A stretch of 64,000 nt of DNA from Antedon mediterranea. Lineage: Eukaryota > Echinodermata > Crinoidea > Comatulida > Antedonidae. The stretch is taken from positions 12,007,001 through 12,071,000 of the forward strand of contig NC_092680.1 of NCBI RefSeq assembly GCF_964355755.1, given 5' to 3'. The position numbers were made by a program, and so were the translations under genes. Below the pieces are notes generated by a model. It saw only the letters and a list, made by a program, of their open reading frames with translations, ran no database searches and had not been told where the DNA came from. Positions within the stretch are counted from its first letter, which is position 1. Each line of letters begins with the position of its first letter. Below are positions 12,421 through 25,756 of this stretch, piece after piece.

Positions 12421-15400
12421 GGTGTTTTTATGTTAAAAAGTTTTTTCGAAAATCACAAAATAGTCTAAAACGTCTCCAAATGCGATTTGAAGCTATTCTG
12501 TACACTTTGATGTTTTGTGTGAAAAAGTTTTGTCGAAATGCTCAAAATGGTCTAAAACGTTTTTAAAACGATATTAAGCTATTTTGTGCTCTTTGATGTT
12601 TTTGTGTAACCAAGTTTCATCGAAAATCACAAAATGGTCTAAAACGTCTCCAAATGCGATTTGAAGCTTTTCTAAGCACTTTGGTGTTTTTATGTTAACA
12701 AGTTTTTTCGAAAATCACGAAATGGTCTAAAATGTCTCCAAATGCGATTTGAAGATATTCTGAGCACTTTGGTGTTTTTATGTTAAAACGTTTTTTCGAA
12801 AATCACAAAATGGTCTAAAACGTCTCCAAATACGATTTGAAGCTCTTCTGTACACTTTGATGTTTTGTGTGAAAAAGTTTTGTCGAAATGCTCAAAATGG
12901 TCTAAAACGTTTTTAAATACGATATTAAGCTGTTTTGTGCAGTTTGATGATTTGTGTGAAAAGTTTTAACGAAATGCTCAAAATGGTCTAAAACGGTTTC
13001 TAATGCGATTTGAAGCTATTCTGTACACTTTGAAGTTTTTTGTGAAAAAGTTTTCTCGAAATGCTCAAAATGGTCTAAAACGTTTTTATATACCATATTA
13101 AGCTATTTTGTGCACTTTGATGTTTTTTGTGAAAAGTTTTATCGAAATGCTCAAAATGGTCTGAAACGGTTTCTATTGTGATTTTAAGCACTTTGATGAT
13201 TTTGTGTAACCAAGTTTCATCGAAATGTACAAAATGGTCTAAAACGTCTCCAAATGCGATTTGAAGCTATTCTAAGTACTTTTGTGTTTTTATGTTAACA
13301 AGTTTTTTCGAAAATCACGAAATGGTCTAAAATGTCTCCAAATGCGATTTGAAGATATTCTGAGCACTTTGGTGTTTTTATGTTAAAAAGTTTTGTCGAA
13401 ATGTTCAAAATGGTCTAAAACGTTTTTAAATACGATATTAAGCTATTTTGTGATCTTTGATGGTTTTGTGTGAAAAGTTTTATAGAAATGCTCAAAATTG
13501 TCTGAAACGGTTTCTAATGCGATTTGAAGCTATTCTGTACACTTTGAAGTTTTTTGTGAAAAAGTTTTCTCGAAATGCTCAAAATGGTCTAAAACGTTTT
13601 TTTATACCATATTAAGCTATTTTGTGCACTTTGATGTTTTTTGTGAAAAGTTTTATCGAAATGCTCAAAATGGTCTAAAACGGTTTCTATTGTGATTTTA
13701 AGCACTTTGATGATTTTGTGTAACCAAGTTTCATCGAAATGTACAAAATGGTCTAAAACGTCTCCAAATGCGATTTGAAGCTATTCTAAGTACTTTTGTG
13801 TTTTTATGTTAACAAGTTTTTTCGAAAATCACAAAATGGTCTAAAACGTCTTCAAATGCGATTTGAAGCTATTCTGTACACTTTGATGTTTTGTGTGAAA
13901 AAGTTTTGTCGAAATGCTCAAAATGGTCTAAAACGTTTTTAAATACGATATTAAGCTATTTTGTGATCTTTGATGTTTTTGTGTGAAAAGTTTTATCGAA
14001 ATGCCCAAAATGGTCTAAAACGGTTTCTATTGTGATTTTAAGCCCTTTGATGATTTTGTGTAACCAAGTTTCATCGAAATGTACAAAATGGTCTAAAACG
14101 TCTCCAAATGCGATTTGAAGCTATTCTAAGTACTTTTGTGTTTTTATGTTAACAAGTTTTTTCGAAAATCACAAAATGGTCTAAAACGTCTTCAAATGCG
14201 ATTTGAAGCTATTCTGTACACTTTGATGTTTTGTGTGAAAAAGTTTTGTCGAAATGCTCAAAATGGTCTAAAACGTTTTTAAATACGATATTAAGCTATT
14301 TTGTGCTCTTTGATGTTTTTGTGTAACCAAGTTTCATCGAAAATCACAAAATGGTCTAAAACGTCTTCAAATGCGATTTGAAGCTATTCTGTACACTTTG
14401 ATGTTTTGTGTGAAAAAGTTTTGTCGAAATGCTCAAAATGGTCTAAAACGTTTTTAAAACGATATTAAGCTATTTTGTGCTCTTTGATGTTTTTGTGTAA
14501 CCAAGTTTCATCGAAATACACAAAATGGTCTAATACGTCTCCAAATGCGATTTGAAGCTTTTCCAAGCACTTTGCTGTTTTTATGTTAACAAGTTTTTTC
14601 GAAAATCACAAAATGGTCTAAAACGTCTTCAAATGCGATTTGAAGCTATTCTGTACACTTTGATGTTTTGTGTGAAAAAGTTTTGTCGAAATGCTCAAAA
14701 TGGTCTAAAACGTTTTTAAAACGATATTAAGCTATTTTGTGCTCTTTGATGTTTTTGTGTAACCAAGTTTCATCAAAAATCACAAAATGGTCTAAAACGT
14801 CTCCAAATGCGATTTGAAGCTTTTCTAAGCACTTTGGTGTTTTTATGTTAACAAGTTTTTTCGAAAATCACAAAATGGTCTAAAACGTCTCCAAATACGA
14901 TTTGAAGCTCTTCTGTACACTTTGATGTTTTGTGTGAAAAAGTTTTGTCGAAATTCTCAAAATGGTCTAAAACGTTTTTAAATACGATATTAAGCTGTTT
15001 TGGGCACTTTGATGATTTGTGTGAAAAGTTTTAACGAAATGCTCAAAATGGTCAAAAACGGTTTCTAATGTGATTTTAAGCACTTTGATGTTTTTGTGTA
15101 ACCAAGTTTTTTCGAAAATCACAAAATGGTCTAAAACGTCTCCAAATGCGATTTGAAGCTTTTCTAAGCACTTTGGTGTTTTTATGTTAACAAGTTTTTT
15201 CGAAAATCACAAAATGGTCTAAAACGTCTCCAAATGCGATTTGAAGATATTCTGAGCACTTTGATGTTTTTGTGTAACCAAGTTTCATCGAAAATCACAA
15301 AATGGTCTAAAACGTCTTCAAATGCGATTTGAAGCTATTCTGTACACTTTGATGTTTTGTGTGAAAAAGTTTTGTCAAAATGCTCAAAATGGTCTAAAAC

Positions 15401-16714
15401 GTTTTTAAAACGATATTAAGCTATTTTGTGCTCTTTGATGTTTTTGTGTAACCAAGTTTCATCGAAAATCACAAAATGGTCTAAAACGTCTCCAAATGCG
15501 ATTTGAAGCTTTTCTAAGCACTTTGGTGTTTTTATGTTAACATGTTTTTTCGAAAATCACGAAATGGTCTAAAATGTCTCCAAATGCGATTTGAAGATAT
15601 TCTGAGCACTTTGATGTTTTTGTGTGAAAAGTTTTATCGAAATGCTCAAAATGGTCTAAAACGGTTTCTAATGCGATTTGAAGCTATTCTGTACACTTTG
15701 AAGTTTTTTGTGAAAAAATTTTCTCGAAATGCTCAAAATGGTCTAAAACGTTTTTAAATACAATATTAAGCTATTTTGTGATCTTTGATGTTTTTGTGTG
15801 AAAAGTTTTATCAAAATGCTCAAAATGGTCTGAAACGGTTTCTAATGCGATTTGAAGCTATTCTGTACACTTTGAAGTTTTGTGTGAAAAAGTTTTCTCG
15901 AAATGCTCAAAATGGTCTAAAACGTTTTTATATACCATATTAAGCTATTCTGTACACTTTGATGTTTTGTGTGAAAAAGTTTTGTCAAAATGCTCAAAAT
16001 GGTCTAAAACGTTTTTAAAACGATATTAAGCTATTTTGTGCTCTTTGATGATTTTGTGTAACCAAGTTTCATCGAAATGTACAAAATGGTCTAAAACGTC
16101 TCCAAATGCGATTTGAAGCTTTTCTAAGCACTTTGGTGTTTTTATGTTAACAAGTTTTTTCGAAAATCACGAAATGGTCTAAAATGTCTCCAAATGCGAT
16201 TTGAAGATATTCTGAGCACTTTGATGTTTTTGTGTGAAAAGTTTTATCGAAATGCTCAAAATGGTCTAAAACGGTTTCTAATGCGATTTGAAGCTATTCT
16301 GTACACTTTGAAGTTTTTTGTGAAAAAGTTTTCTCGAAATGCTCAAAATGGTCTAAAACGTTTTTATATACCATATTAAGCTATTTTGTGCACTTTTATG
16401 TTTTGTGTGAAAAAGTTTTGTCGAAATTCACAAAATGGTCTAAAACGTTTTTAAATACGATATTAAGCTGTTTTGTGCACTTTGATGATTTGTGTGAAAA
16501 GTTTTAACGAAATGCTCAAAATGGTCAAAAACGTTTTCTAATGTGATTTTAAGCACTTTGATGTTTTTGTGTAACCAAGTTTTTTCAAAAATCACAAAAT
16601 GGTCTAAAACGTCTCCGAATGCGATTTGAAGCTTTTCTAAGCACTTTTGTGTTTTTATGTTAACAAGTTTTTTCGAAAATCACAAAATGGTCTAAAACGT
16701 CTCCAAATGCGATT
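12268..16714 (+). repeat. Mosaic copy of 7690-12420 with reordered blocks
   Basis: The interval reads as three joined copies: 12268-14513 (from 7690-9935), 14337-15262 (from 11495-12420) and 15259-16714 (from 9730-11185). The last two sources are therefore swapped in order. Overlapping ends at the joins are expected, because neighbouring monomers are nearly identical there. The 15255-16714 part is also the start of the 12,204-bp-offset duplicate. Confidence 0.65.
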
Positions 16715-17930
16715 TGAAGATATTCTGAGCACTTTGGTGTTTTTATGTTAAAAAGTTTTTTCGAAAATCACAAAATAGTCTAAAACGTCTCCAAATGCGA
16801 TTTGAAGCTATTCTGTACACTTTGATGTTTTGTGTGAAAAAGTTTTGTCGAAATGCTCAAAATGGTCTAAAACGTTTTTAAAACGATATTAAGCTATTTT
16901 GTGCTCTTTGATGTTTTTGTGTAACCAAGTTTCATCGAAAATCACAAAATGGTCTAAAACGTCTCCAAATGCGATTTGAAGCTTTTCTAAGCACTTTGGT
17001 GTTTTTATGTTAACAAGTTTTTTCGAAAATCACGAAATGGTCTAAAATGTCTCCAAATGCGATTTGAAGATATTCTGAGCACTTTGGTGTTTTTATGTTA
17101 AAAAGTTTTTTCGAAAATCACAAAATGGTCTAAAACGTCTCCAAATGCGATTTGAAGCTCTTCTGTACACTTTGATGTTTTGTGTGAAAAAGTTTTGTCG
17201 AAATGCTCAAAATGGTCTAAAACGTTTTTAAATACGATATTAAGCTGTTTTGTGCACTTTAATGATTTGTGTGAAAAGTTTTAACGAAATGCTCAAAATG
17301 GTCTAAAACGGTTTCTAACGTGATTTTAAGCACTTTGATGTTTTTGTGTAACCAAGTTTTTTCGAAAATCACAAAATAGTCTAAAACATCTCCAAATGCG
17401 ATTTGAAGCTTTTCTTAGCACTTTGGTGTTTTTATGTTAACAAGTTTTTTCGAAAATCACAAAATGGTCTAAAACGTCTCCAAATGCGATTTGAGGATAT
17501 TCTGAGCACTTTGGTGTTTTTATGTTAAAAAGTTTTTTCGAAAATCACAAAATGGTCTAAAACGTCTCAAAATGCGATTTGAAGCTATTCTGTACACTTT
17601 GATGTTTTGTGTGAAAAAGTTTTGTCGAAATGCTCAAAATGGTCTAAAACGTTTTTAAAACGATATTAAGCTATTTTGTGCTCTTTGATGTTTTTGTGTA
17701 ACCAAGTTTCATCGAAATCAACAAAATTGTCTAATACGTCTCCAAATGCGATTTGAAGCTTTTCCAAGCACTTTGCTGTTTTTATGTTAACAAGTTTTTT
17801 CGAAAATCACAAAATGGTCTAAAACGTCTTCAAATGCGATTTGAAGCTATTCTGTACACTTTGATGTTTTGTGTGAAAAAGTTTTGTCGAAATGCTCAAA
17901 ATGGTCTAAAACGTTTTTAAATACGATATT
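15255..17930 (+). repeat. Block duplicated at offset 12,204 (partner 27459-30134)
   Basis: About 2.7 kb matches 27459-30134. The anchor is gaaatcaacaaaat followed by taatacgtctcc at 17714 and 29918. Points at 16151, 16441, 16681 and 17001 agree with the same offset. The block contains A, F, B, C and C' monomers plus the gatttgaggatattctg variant of F at about 17488. It ends where one copy continues gctattttgtgatc and the other gctgttttgtgcac. Confidence 0.75.
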
Positions 17931-18879
17931 AAGCTATTTTGTGATCTTTGATGTTTTTGTGTGAAAAGTTTTATCAAAATGCTCAAAATGGTCTGAAACG
18001 GTTTCTAATGCGATTTGAAGCTATTCTGTACACTTTGAAGTTTTGTGTGAAAAAGTTTTCTCGAAATGCTCAAAATGGTCTAAAACGTTTTTATATACCA
18101 TATTAAGCTATTTTGTGCACTTTGATGTTTTTTGTGAAAAGTTTTATCGAAATGCTCAAAATGGTCTAAAACGGTTTCTATTGGGATTTTAAGCACTTTG
18201 ATGATTTTGTGTAACCAAGTTTCATCGAAATGTACAAAATGGTCTAAAACGTCTCCAAATGCGATTTGAAGCTATTCTAAGTACTTTTGTGTTTTTATGT
18301 TAACAATTTTTTTCGAAAATCACAAAATGGTCTAAAACGTCTTCAAATGCGATTTGAAGCTATTCTGTACACTTTTATGTTTTGTGTGAAAAAGTTTTGT
18401 CGAAATTCTCAAAATGGTCTAAAACGTTTTTAAATACGATAAAGCTGTTTTGTGCACTTTGATGATTTGTGTAACCAAGTTTCATCGAAAATCACAAAAT
18501 GGTCTAAAACGTCTCCAAATGCGATTTGAAGCTTTTCTAAGCACTTTGGTGTTTTTATGTTAACAAGTTTTTTCGAAAATCACGAAATGGTCTAAAATGT
18601 CTCCAAATGCGATTTGAAGATATTCTGAGCACTTTGATGTTTTTGTGTGAAAAGTTTTATCGAAATGCTCAAAATGGTCTAAAACGGTTTCTAATGCGAT
18701 TTGAAGCTATTCTGTACACTTTGAAGTTTTTTGTGAAAAAATTTTCTCGAAATGCTCAAAATGGTCTAAAACGTTTTTAAATACGATATTAAGCTATTTT
18801 GTGATCTTTGATGTTTTTGTGTGAAAAGTTTTATCAAAATGCTCAAAATGGTCTGAAACGGTTTCTAATGCGATTTGAA
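17931..18879 (+). repeat. Satellite A between traced duplicates
   Basis: Ordinary monomers of types C, H, G, D, E and B, then a monomer near 18427 that lacks three bases of the usual tacgatattaagc (it reads tacgataaagc) and continues into a gtgtaacc block. No partner block was traced and no gene-like content is seen. Confidence 0.7.
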
Positions 18880-20082
18880 GCTATTCTGTACACTTTGAAG
18901 TTTTGTGTGAAAAAGTTTTCTCGAAATGCTCAAAATGGTCTAAAACGTTTTTATATACCATATTAAGCTATTCTGTACACTTTGATGTTTTGTGTGAAAA
19001 AGTTTTGTCGAAATGCTCAAAATGGTCTAAAACGTTTTTAAAACGATATTAAGCTATTTTGTGCTCTTTGATTTTTTTGTGTAACCAAGTTTCAATGAAA
19101 ATCACAAAATGGTCTAAAACGTCTCCAAATGCGATTTGAAGCTTTTCTAAGCACTTTGGTGTTTTTATGTTAACAAGTTTTTTCGAAAATCACGAAATGG
19201 TCTAAAATGTCTCCAAATGCGATTTGAAGATATTCTGAGCACTTTGATGTTTTTGTGTGAAAAGTTTTATCGAAATGCTCAAAATGGTCTAAAACGGTTT
19301 CTAATGCGATTTGAAGCTATTCTGTACACTTTGAAGTTTTTTGTGAAAAAGTTTTCTCGAAATGCTCAAAATGGTCTAAAACGTTTTTATATACCATATT
19401 AAGCTATTTTGTGCACTTTTATGTTTTGTGTGAAAAAGTTTTGTCGAAATTCTCAAAATGGTCTAAAACGTTTTTAAATACGATATTAAGCTGTTTTGTG
19501 CACTTTGATGATTTGTGTGAAAAGTTTTAACGAAATGCTCAAAATGGTCAAAAACGTTTTCTAATGTGATTTTAAGCACTTTGATGTTTTTGTGTAACCA
19601 AGTTTTTTCAAAAATCACAAAATGGTCTAAAACGTCTCCAAATGCGATTTGAAGCTTTTCTAAGCACTTTTGTGTTTTTATGTTAACAAGTTTTTTCGAA
19701 AATCACAAAATGGTCTAAAACGTCTCCAAATGCGATTTGAAGATATTCTGAGCACTTTGGTGTTTTTATGTTAAAAAGTTTTTTCGAAAATCACAAAATA
19801 GTCTAAAACGTCTCCAAATGCGATTTGAAGCTATTCTGTACACTTTGATGTTTTGTGTGAAAAAGTTTTGTCGAAATGCTCAAAATGGTCTAAAACGGTT
19901 TCTATTGTGATTTTAAGCACTTTGATGATTTTGTGTAACCAAGTTTCATCGAAATGTACAAAATGGTCTAAAACGTCTCCAAATGCGATTTGAAGCTATT
20001 CTAAGTACTTTTGTGTTTTTATGTTAACAAGTTTTTTCGAAAATCACAAAATGGTCTAAAACGTCTTCAAATGCGATTTGAA
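18880..20082 (+). repeat. 1203-bp tandem duplication, copy 1
   Basis: A 1203-bp segment is followed directly by its copy. The uncommon gatttttttg is at 19070 and 20273. Points at 19561, 19801 and 19861 map to 20764, 21004 and 21064. The join is near 20082, where the match upstream fails (ggtctgaaacgg against ggtctaaaacg). 19100 has catttcaatg-type damage (ttcaatgaaaatc) not present in copy 2, so the copies are not identical. Confidence 0.75.
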
Positions 20083-21760
20083 GCTATTCTGTACACTTTG
20101 AAGTTTTGTGTGAAAAAGTTTTCTCGAAATGCTCAAAATGGTCTAAAACGTTTTTATATACCATATTAAGCTATTCTGTACACTTTGATGTTTTGTGTGA
20201 AAAAGTTTTGTCGAAATGCTCAAAATGGTCTAAAACGTTTTTAAAACGATATTAAGCTATTTTGTGCTCTTTGATTTTTTTGTGTAACCAAGTTTCATCG
20301 AAAATCACAAAATGGTCTAAAACGTCTCCAAATGCGATTTGAAGCTTTTCTAAGCACTTTGGTGTTTTTATGTTAACAAGTTTTTTCGAAAATCACGAAA
20401 TGGTCTAAAATGTCTCCAAATGCGATTTGAAGATATTCTGAGCACTTTGATGTTTTTGTGTGAAAAGTTTTATCGAAATGCTCAAAATGGTCTAAAACGG
20501 TTTCTAATGCGATTTGAAGCTATTCTGTACACTTTGAAGTTTTTTGTGAAAAAGTTTTCTCGAAATGCTCAAAATGGTCTAAAACGTTTTTATATACCAT
20601 ATTAAGCTATTTTGTGCACTTTTATGTTTTGTGTGAAAAAGTTTTGTCGAAATTCTCAAAATGGTCTAAAACGTTTTTAAATACGATATTAAGCTGTTTT
20701 GTGCACTTTGATGATTTGTGTGAAAAGTTTTAACGAAATGCTCAAAATGGTCAAAAACGTTTTCTAATGTGATTTTAAGCACTTTGATGTTTTTGTGTAA
20801 CCAAGTTTTTTCAAAAATCACAAAATGGTCTAAAACGTCTCCAAATGCGATTTGAAGCTTTTCTAAGCACTTTTGTGTTTTTATGTTAACAAGTTTTTTC
20901 GAAAATCACAAAATGGTCTAAAACGTCTCCAAATGCGATTTGAAGATATTCTGAGCACTTTGGTGTTTTTATGTTAAAAAGTTTTTTCGAAAATCACAAA
21001 ATAGTCTAAAACGTCTCCAAATGCGATTTGAAGCTATTCTGTACACTTTGATGTTTTGTGTGAAAAAGTTTTGTCGAAATGCTCAAAATGGTCTAAAACG
21101 GTTTCTATTGTGATTTTAAGCACTTTGATGATTTTGTGTAACCAAGTTTCATCGAAATGTACAAAATGGTCTAAAACGTCTCCAAATGCGATTTGAAGCT
21201 ATTCTAAGTACTTTTGTGTTTTTATGTTAACAAGTTTTTTCGAAAATCACAAAATGGTCTAAAACGTCTTCAAATGCGATTTGAAGCTATTCTGTACACT
21301 TTGAAGTTTTTTGTCAAAAAGTTTTCTTGAAATGCTCAAAATGGTCTAAAACGTTTTTATATACCATATTAAGCTATTTTGTGCACTTTGATGTTTTTTC
21401 TTGAAAAGTTTTATCGAAATGCTCAAAATGGTCTGAAACGGTTTCTATTGTGATTTTAAGCACTTTGATGATTTTGTGTAACCAAGTTTCATCGAAATGT
21501 ACAAAATGGTCTAAAACGTCTCCAAATGCGATTTGAAGCTTTTCTAAGCACTTTGGTGTTTTTATGTTAACAAGTTTTTTCGAAAATCACGAAATGGTCT
21601 AAAATGTCTCCAAATGCGATTTGAAGATATTCTGAGCACTTTGGTGTTTTTATGTTAAAAAGTTTTTTCGAAAATCACAAAATGGTCTAAAACGTCTCCA
21701 AATGCGATTTGAAGCTCTTCTGTACACTTTGATGTTTTGTGTGAAAAAGTTTTGTCGAAA
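20070..21760 (+). repeat. Block duplicated at offset 3239 (partner 23309-24999)
   Basis: About 1.69 kb is shared. The private variant gatgttttttcttgaaaag (normally ttttttgtgaaaag) lies about 30 bp after the ataccatatt words at 21361 and 24600. A third instance follows 25893, outside this block. Divergence at the 3' end comes where copy 1 has gaaattctc and copy 2 gaaatgctc. Confidence 0.75.
20083..21285 (+). repeat. 1203-bp tandem duplication, copy 2
   Basis: Second copy of 18880-20082. Its body is also part of a larger block, 20070-21760, that recurs 3239 bp downstream at 23309-24999. The copy boundary is soft because the flanking monomers are similar. Confidence 0.72.
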
Positions 21761-21989
21761 TTCTCAAAATGGTCTAAAACGTTTTTAAATACGATATTAA
21801 GCTGTTTTGTGCACTTTGATGATTTGTGTGAAAAGTTTTAACGAAATGCTCAAAATGGTCAAAAACGGTTTCTAATGTGATTTTAAGCACTTTGATGTTT
21901 TTGTGTAACCAAGTTTTTTCAAAAATCACAAAATGGTCTAAAACGTCTCCAAATGCGATTTGAAGCTTTTCTGAGCACTTTGGTGTTTT

Positions 21990-24340
21990 TATGTTAAAAA
22001 GTTTTTAAAACGATATTAAGCTATTTTGTGCTCTTTGATGTTTTTGTGTAACCAAGTTTCATCGAAAATCACAAAATGGTCTAAAACGTCTCCAAATGCG
22101 ATTTGAAGCTTTTCTAAGCACTTTGGTGTTTTTATGTTAACAAGTTTTTTCGAAAATCACGAAATGGTCTAAAATGTCTCCAAATGCGATTTGAAGATAT
22201 TCTGAGCACTTTGGTGTTTTTATGTTAACAAGTTTTTTCGAAAATCACAAAATGGTCTAAAACGTCTTCAAATGCGATTTGATGCTATTCTGTACACTTT
22301 GATGTTTTGTGTGAAAAAGTTTTGTCGAAATGCTCAAAATGGTCTAAAACGTTTTTAAATACGATATTAAGCTATTTTGTGATCTTTGATGTTTTTGTGT
22401 GAAAAGTTTTATCGAAATGCTCAAAATGGTCTAAAACGGTTTCTATTGTGATTTTAAGCACTTTGATGATTTTGTGTAACCAAGTTTCATCGAAATGTAC
22501 AAAATGGTCTAAAACGTCTCCAAATGCGATTTGAAGCTATTCTAAGTACTTTTGTGTTTTTATGTTAACAAGTTTTTTCGAAAATCACAAAATGGTCTAA
22601 AACGTCTTCAAATGCGATTTGAAGCTATTCTGTACACTTTGATGTTTTGTGTGAAAAAGTTTTGTCGAAATGCTCAAAATGGTCTAAAACGTTTTTAAAT
22701 ACGATATTAAGCTATTTTGTGCTCTTTGATGTTTTTGTGTAACCAAGTTTCATCGAAAATCACAAAATGGTCTAAAACGTCTTCAAATGCGATTTGAAGC
22801 TATTCTGTACACTTTGATGTTTTGTGTGAAAAAGTTTTGTCAAAATGCTCAAAATGGTCTAAAACGTTTTTAAAACGATATTAAGCTATTTTGTGCTCTT
22901 TGATGTTTTTGTGTAACCAAGTTTCATCGAAAATCACAAAATGGTCTAAAACGTCTCCAAATGCGATTTGAAGCTTTTCTAAGCACTTTGGTGTTTTTAT
23001 GTTAACAAGTTTTTTCGAAAATCACGAAATGGTCTAAAATGTCTCCAAATGCGATTTGAAGATATTCTGAGCACTTTGATGTTTTTGTGTGAAAAGTTTT
23101 ATCGAAATGCTCAAAATGGTCTAAAACGGTTTCTAATGCGATTTGAAGCTATTCTGTACACTTTGAAGTTTTTTGTGAAAAAATTTTCTCGAAATGCTCA
23201 AAATGGTCTAAAACGTTTTTAAATACGATATTAAGCTATTTTGTGATCTTTGATGTTTTTGTGTGAAAAGTTTTATCAAAATGCTCAAAATGGTCTGAAA
23301 CGGTTTCTAATGCGATTTGAAGCTATTCTGTACACTTTGAAGTTTTGTGTGAAAAAGTTTTCTCGAAATGCTCAAAATGGTCTAAAACGTTTTTATATAC
23401 CATATTAAGCTATTCTGTACACTTTGATGTTTTGTGTGAAAAAGTTTTGTCGAAATGCTCAAAATGGTCTAAAACGTTTTTAAAACGATATTAAGCTATT
23501 TTGTGCTCTTTGATTTTTTTGTGTAACCAAGTTTCATCGAAAATCACAAAATGGTCTAAAACGTCTCCAAATGCGATTTGAAGCTTTTCTAAGCACTTTG
23601 GTGTTTTTATGTTAACAAGTTTTTTCGAAAATCACGAAATGGTCTAAAATGTCTCCAAATGCGATTTGAAGATATTCTGAGCACTTTGATGTTTTTGTGT
23701 GAAAAGTTTTATCGAAATGCTCAAAATGGTCTAAAACGGTTTCTAATGCGATTTGAAGCTATTCTGTACACTTTGAAGTTTTTTGTGAAAAAGTTTTCTC
23801 GAAATGCTCAAAATGGTCTAAAACGTTTTTATATACCATATTAAGCTATTTTGTGCACTTTTATGTTTTGTGTGAAAAAGTTTTGTCGAAATTCTCAAAA
23901 TGGTCTAAAACGTTTTTAAATACGATATTAAGCTGTTTTGTGCACTTTGATGATTTGTGTGAAAAGTTTTAACGAAATGCTCAAAATGGTCAAAAACGTT
24001 TTCTAATGTGATTTTAAGCACTTTGATGTTTTTGTGTAACCAAGTTTTTTCAAAAATCACAAAATGGTCTAAAACGTCTCCAAATGCGATTTGAAGCTTT
24101 TCTAAGCACTTTTGTGTTTTTATGTTAACAAGTTTTTTCGAAAATCACAAAATGGTCTAAAACGTCTCCAAATGCGATTTGAAGATATTCTGAGCACTTT
24201 GGTGTTTTTATGTTAAAAAGTTTTTTCGAAAATCACAAAATAGTCTAAAACGTCTCCAAATGCGATTTGAAGCTATTCTGTACACTTTGATGTTTTGTGT
24301 GAAAAAGTTTTGTCGAAATGCTCAAAATGGTCTAAAACGG
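21990..24340 (+). repeat. Block duplicated at offset 4739 (partner 26730-29079)
   Basis: About 2.35 kb maps to 26730-29079, checked at 22021, 22741, 23041, 23521, 24001 and 24241. Its first 0.7 kb also maps to 25020-25756 at offset 3019. It begins with a hybrid monomer near 21987-22010, where gttaaaaag runs straight into tttttaaaacg, a join of F and C' types. It ends where copy 1 goes into ggtttctattg and copy 2 into gtttttaaaacg. Confidence 0.74.
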
Positions 24341-24844
24341 TTTCTATTGTGATTTTAAGCACTTTGATGATTTTGTGTAACCAAGTTTCATCGAAATGTA
24401 CAAAATGGTCTAAAACGTCTCCAAATGCGATTTGAAGCTATTCTAAGTACTTTTGTGTTTTTATGTTAACAAGTTTTTTCGAAAATCACAAAATGGTCTA
24501 AAACGTCTTCAAATGCGATTTGAAGCTATTCTGTACACTTTGAAGTTTTTTGTCAAAAAGTTTTCTTGAAATGCTCAAAATGGTCTAAAACGTTTTTATA
24601 TACCATATTAAGCTATTTTGTGCACTTTGATGTTTTTTCTTGAAAAGTTTTATCGAAATGCTCAAAATGGTCTGAAACGGTTTCTATTGTGATTTTAAGC
24701 ACTTTGATGATTTTGTGTAACCAAGTTTCATCGAAATGTACAAAATGGTCTAAAACGTCTCCAAATGCGATTTGAAGCTTTTCTAAGCACTTTGGTGTTT
24801 TTATGTTAACAAGTTTTTTCGAAAATCACGAAATGGTCTAAAAT

Positions 24845-25756
24845 GTCTCCAAATGCGATTTGAAGATATTCTGAGCACTTTGGTGTTTTTATGTTAAAAA
24901 GTTTTTTCGAAAATCACAAAATGGTCTAAAACGTCTCCAAATGCGATTTGAAGCTCTTCTGTACACTTTGATGTTTTGTGTGAAAAAGTTTTGTCGAAAT
25001 GCTCAAAATGGTCTAAAACGTTTTTAAAACGATATTAAGCTATTTGGTGCTCTTTGATGTTTTTGTGTAACCAAGTTTCATCGAAAATCACAAAATGGTC
25101 TAAAACGTCTCCAAATGCGATTTGAAGCTTTTCTAAGCACTTTGGTGTTTTTATGTTAACAAGTTTTTTCGAAAATCACGAAATGGTCTAAAATGTCTCC
25201 AAATGCGATTTGAAGATATTCTGAGCACTTTGGTGTTTTTATGTTAACAAGTTTTTTCGAAAATCACAAAATGGTCTAAAACGTCTTCAAATGCGATTTG
25301 AAGCTATTCTGTACACTTTGATGTTTTGTGTGAAAAATTTTGGTCGAAATGCTCAAAATGGTCTAAAACGTTTTTAAATACGATATTAAGCTATTTTGTG
25401 ATCTTTGATGTTTTTGTGTGAAAAGTTTTATCGAAATGCTCAAAATGGTCTAAAACGGTTTCTATTGTGATTTTAAGCACTTTGATGATTTTGTGTAACC
25501 AAGTTTCATCGAAATGTACAAAATGGTCTAAAACGTCTCCAAATGCGATTTGAAGCTATTCTAAGTACTTTTGTGTTTTTATGTTAACAAGTTTTTTCGA
25601 AAATCACAAAATGGTCTAAAACGTCTTCAAATGCGATTTGAAGCTATTCTGTACACTTTGATGTTTTGTGTGAAAAAGTTTTGTCGAAATGCTCAAAATG
25701 GTCTAAAACGTTTTTAAATACGATATTAAGCTATTTTGTGCTCTTTGATGTTTTTA
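24845..25756 (+). repeat. Block duplicated at offset 1720 (partner 26565-27476)
   Basis: About 0.9 kb recurs 1720 bp on. Two private variants agree exactly: tatttggtgc at 25041/26761 and tgaaaaattttggtcg at 25331/27051. The copy ends where 25756 turns into a ttatgttaac block while 27476 keeps gtgtaacc. Confidence 0.78.

Noticed and set aside
7203-23844. Nearly identical 61-71-residue + strand ORFs at 7203, 10665, 15542, 16194, 19217, 20420 and 23659
   Set aside because: They are translations of two satellite monomers. A monomer of 87 bp is 29 codons, so a chance open frame repeats itself as a 29-residue period. Start and stop fall at the same satellite words each time, and the copies follow the DNA duplications. 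There is no promoter, splice signal or codon bias.
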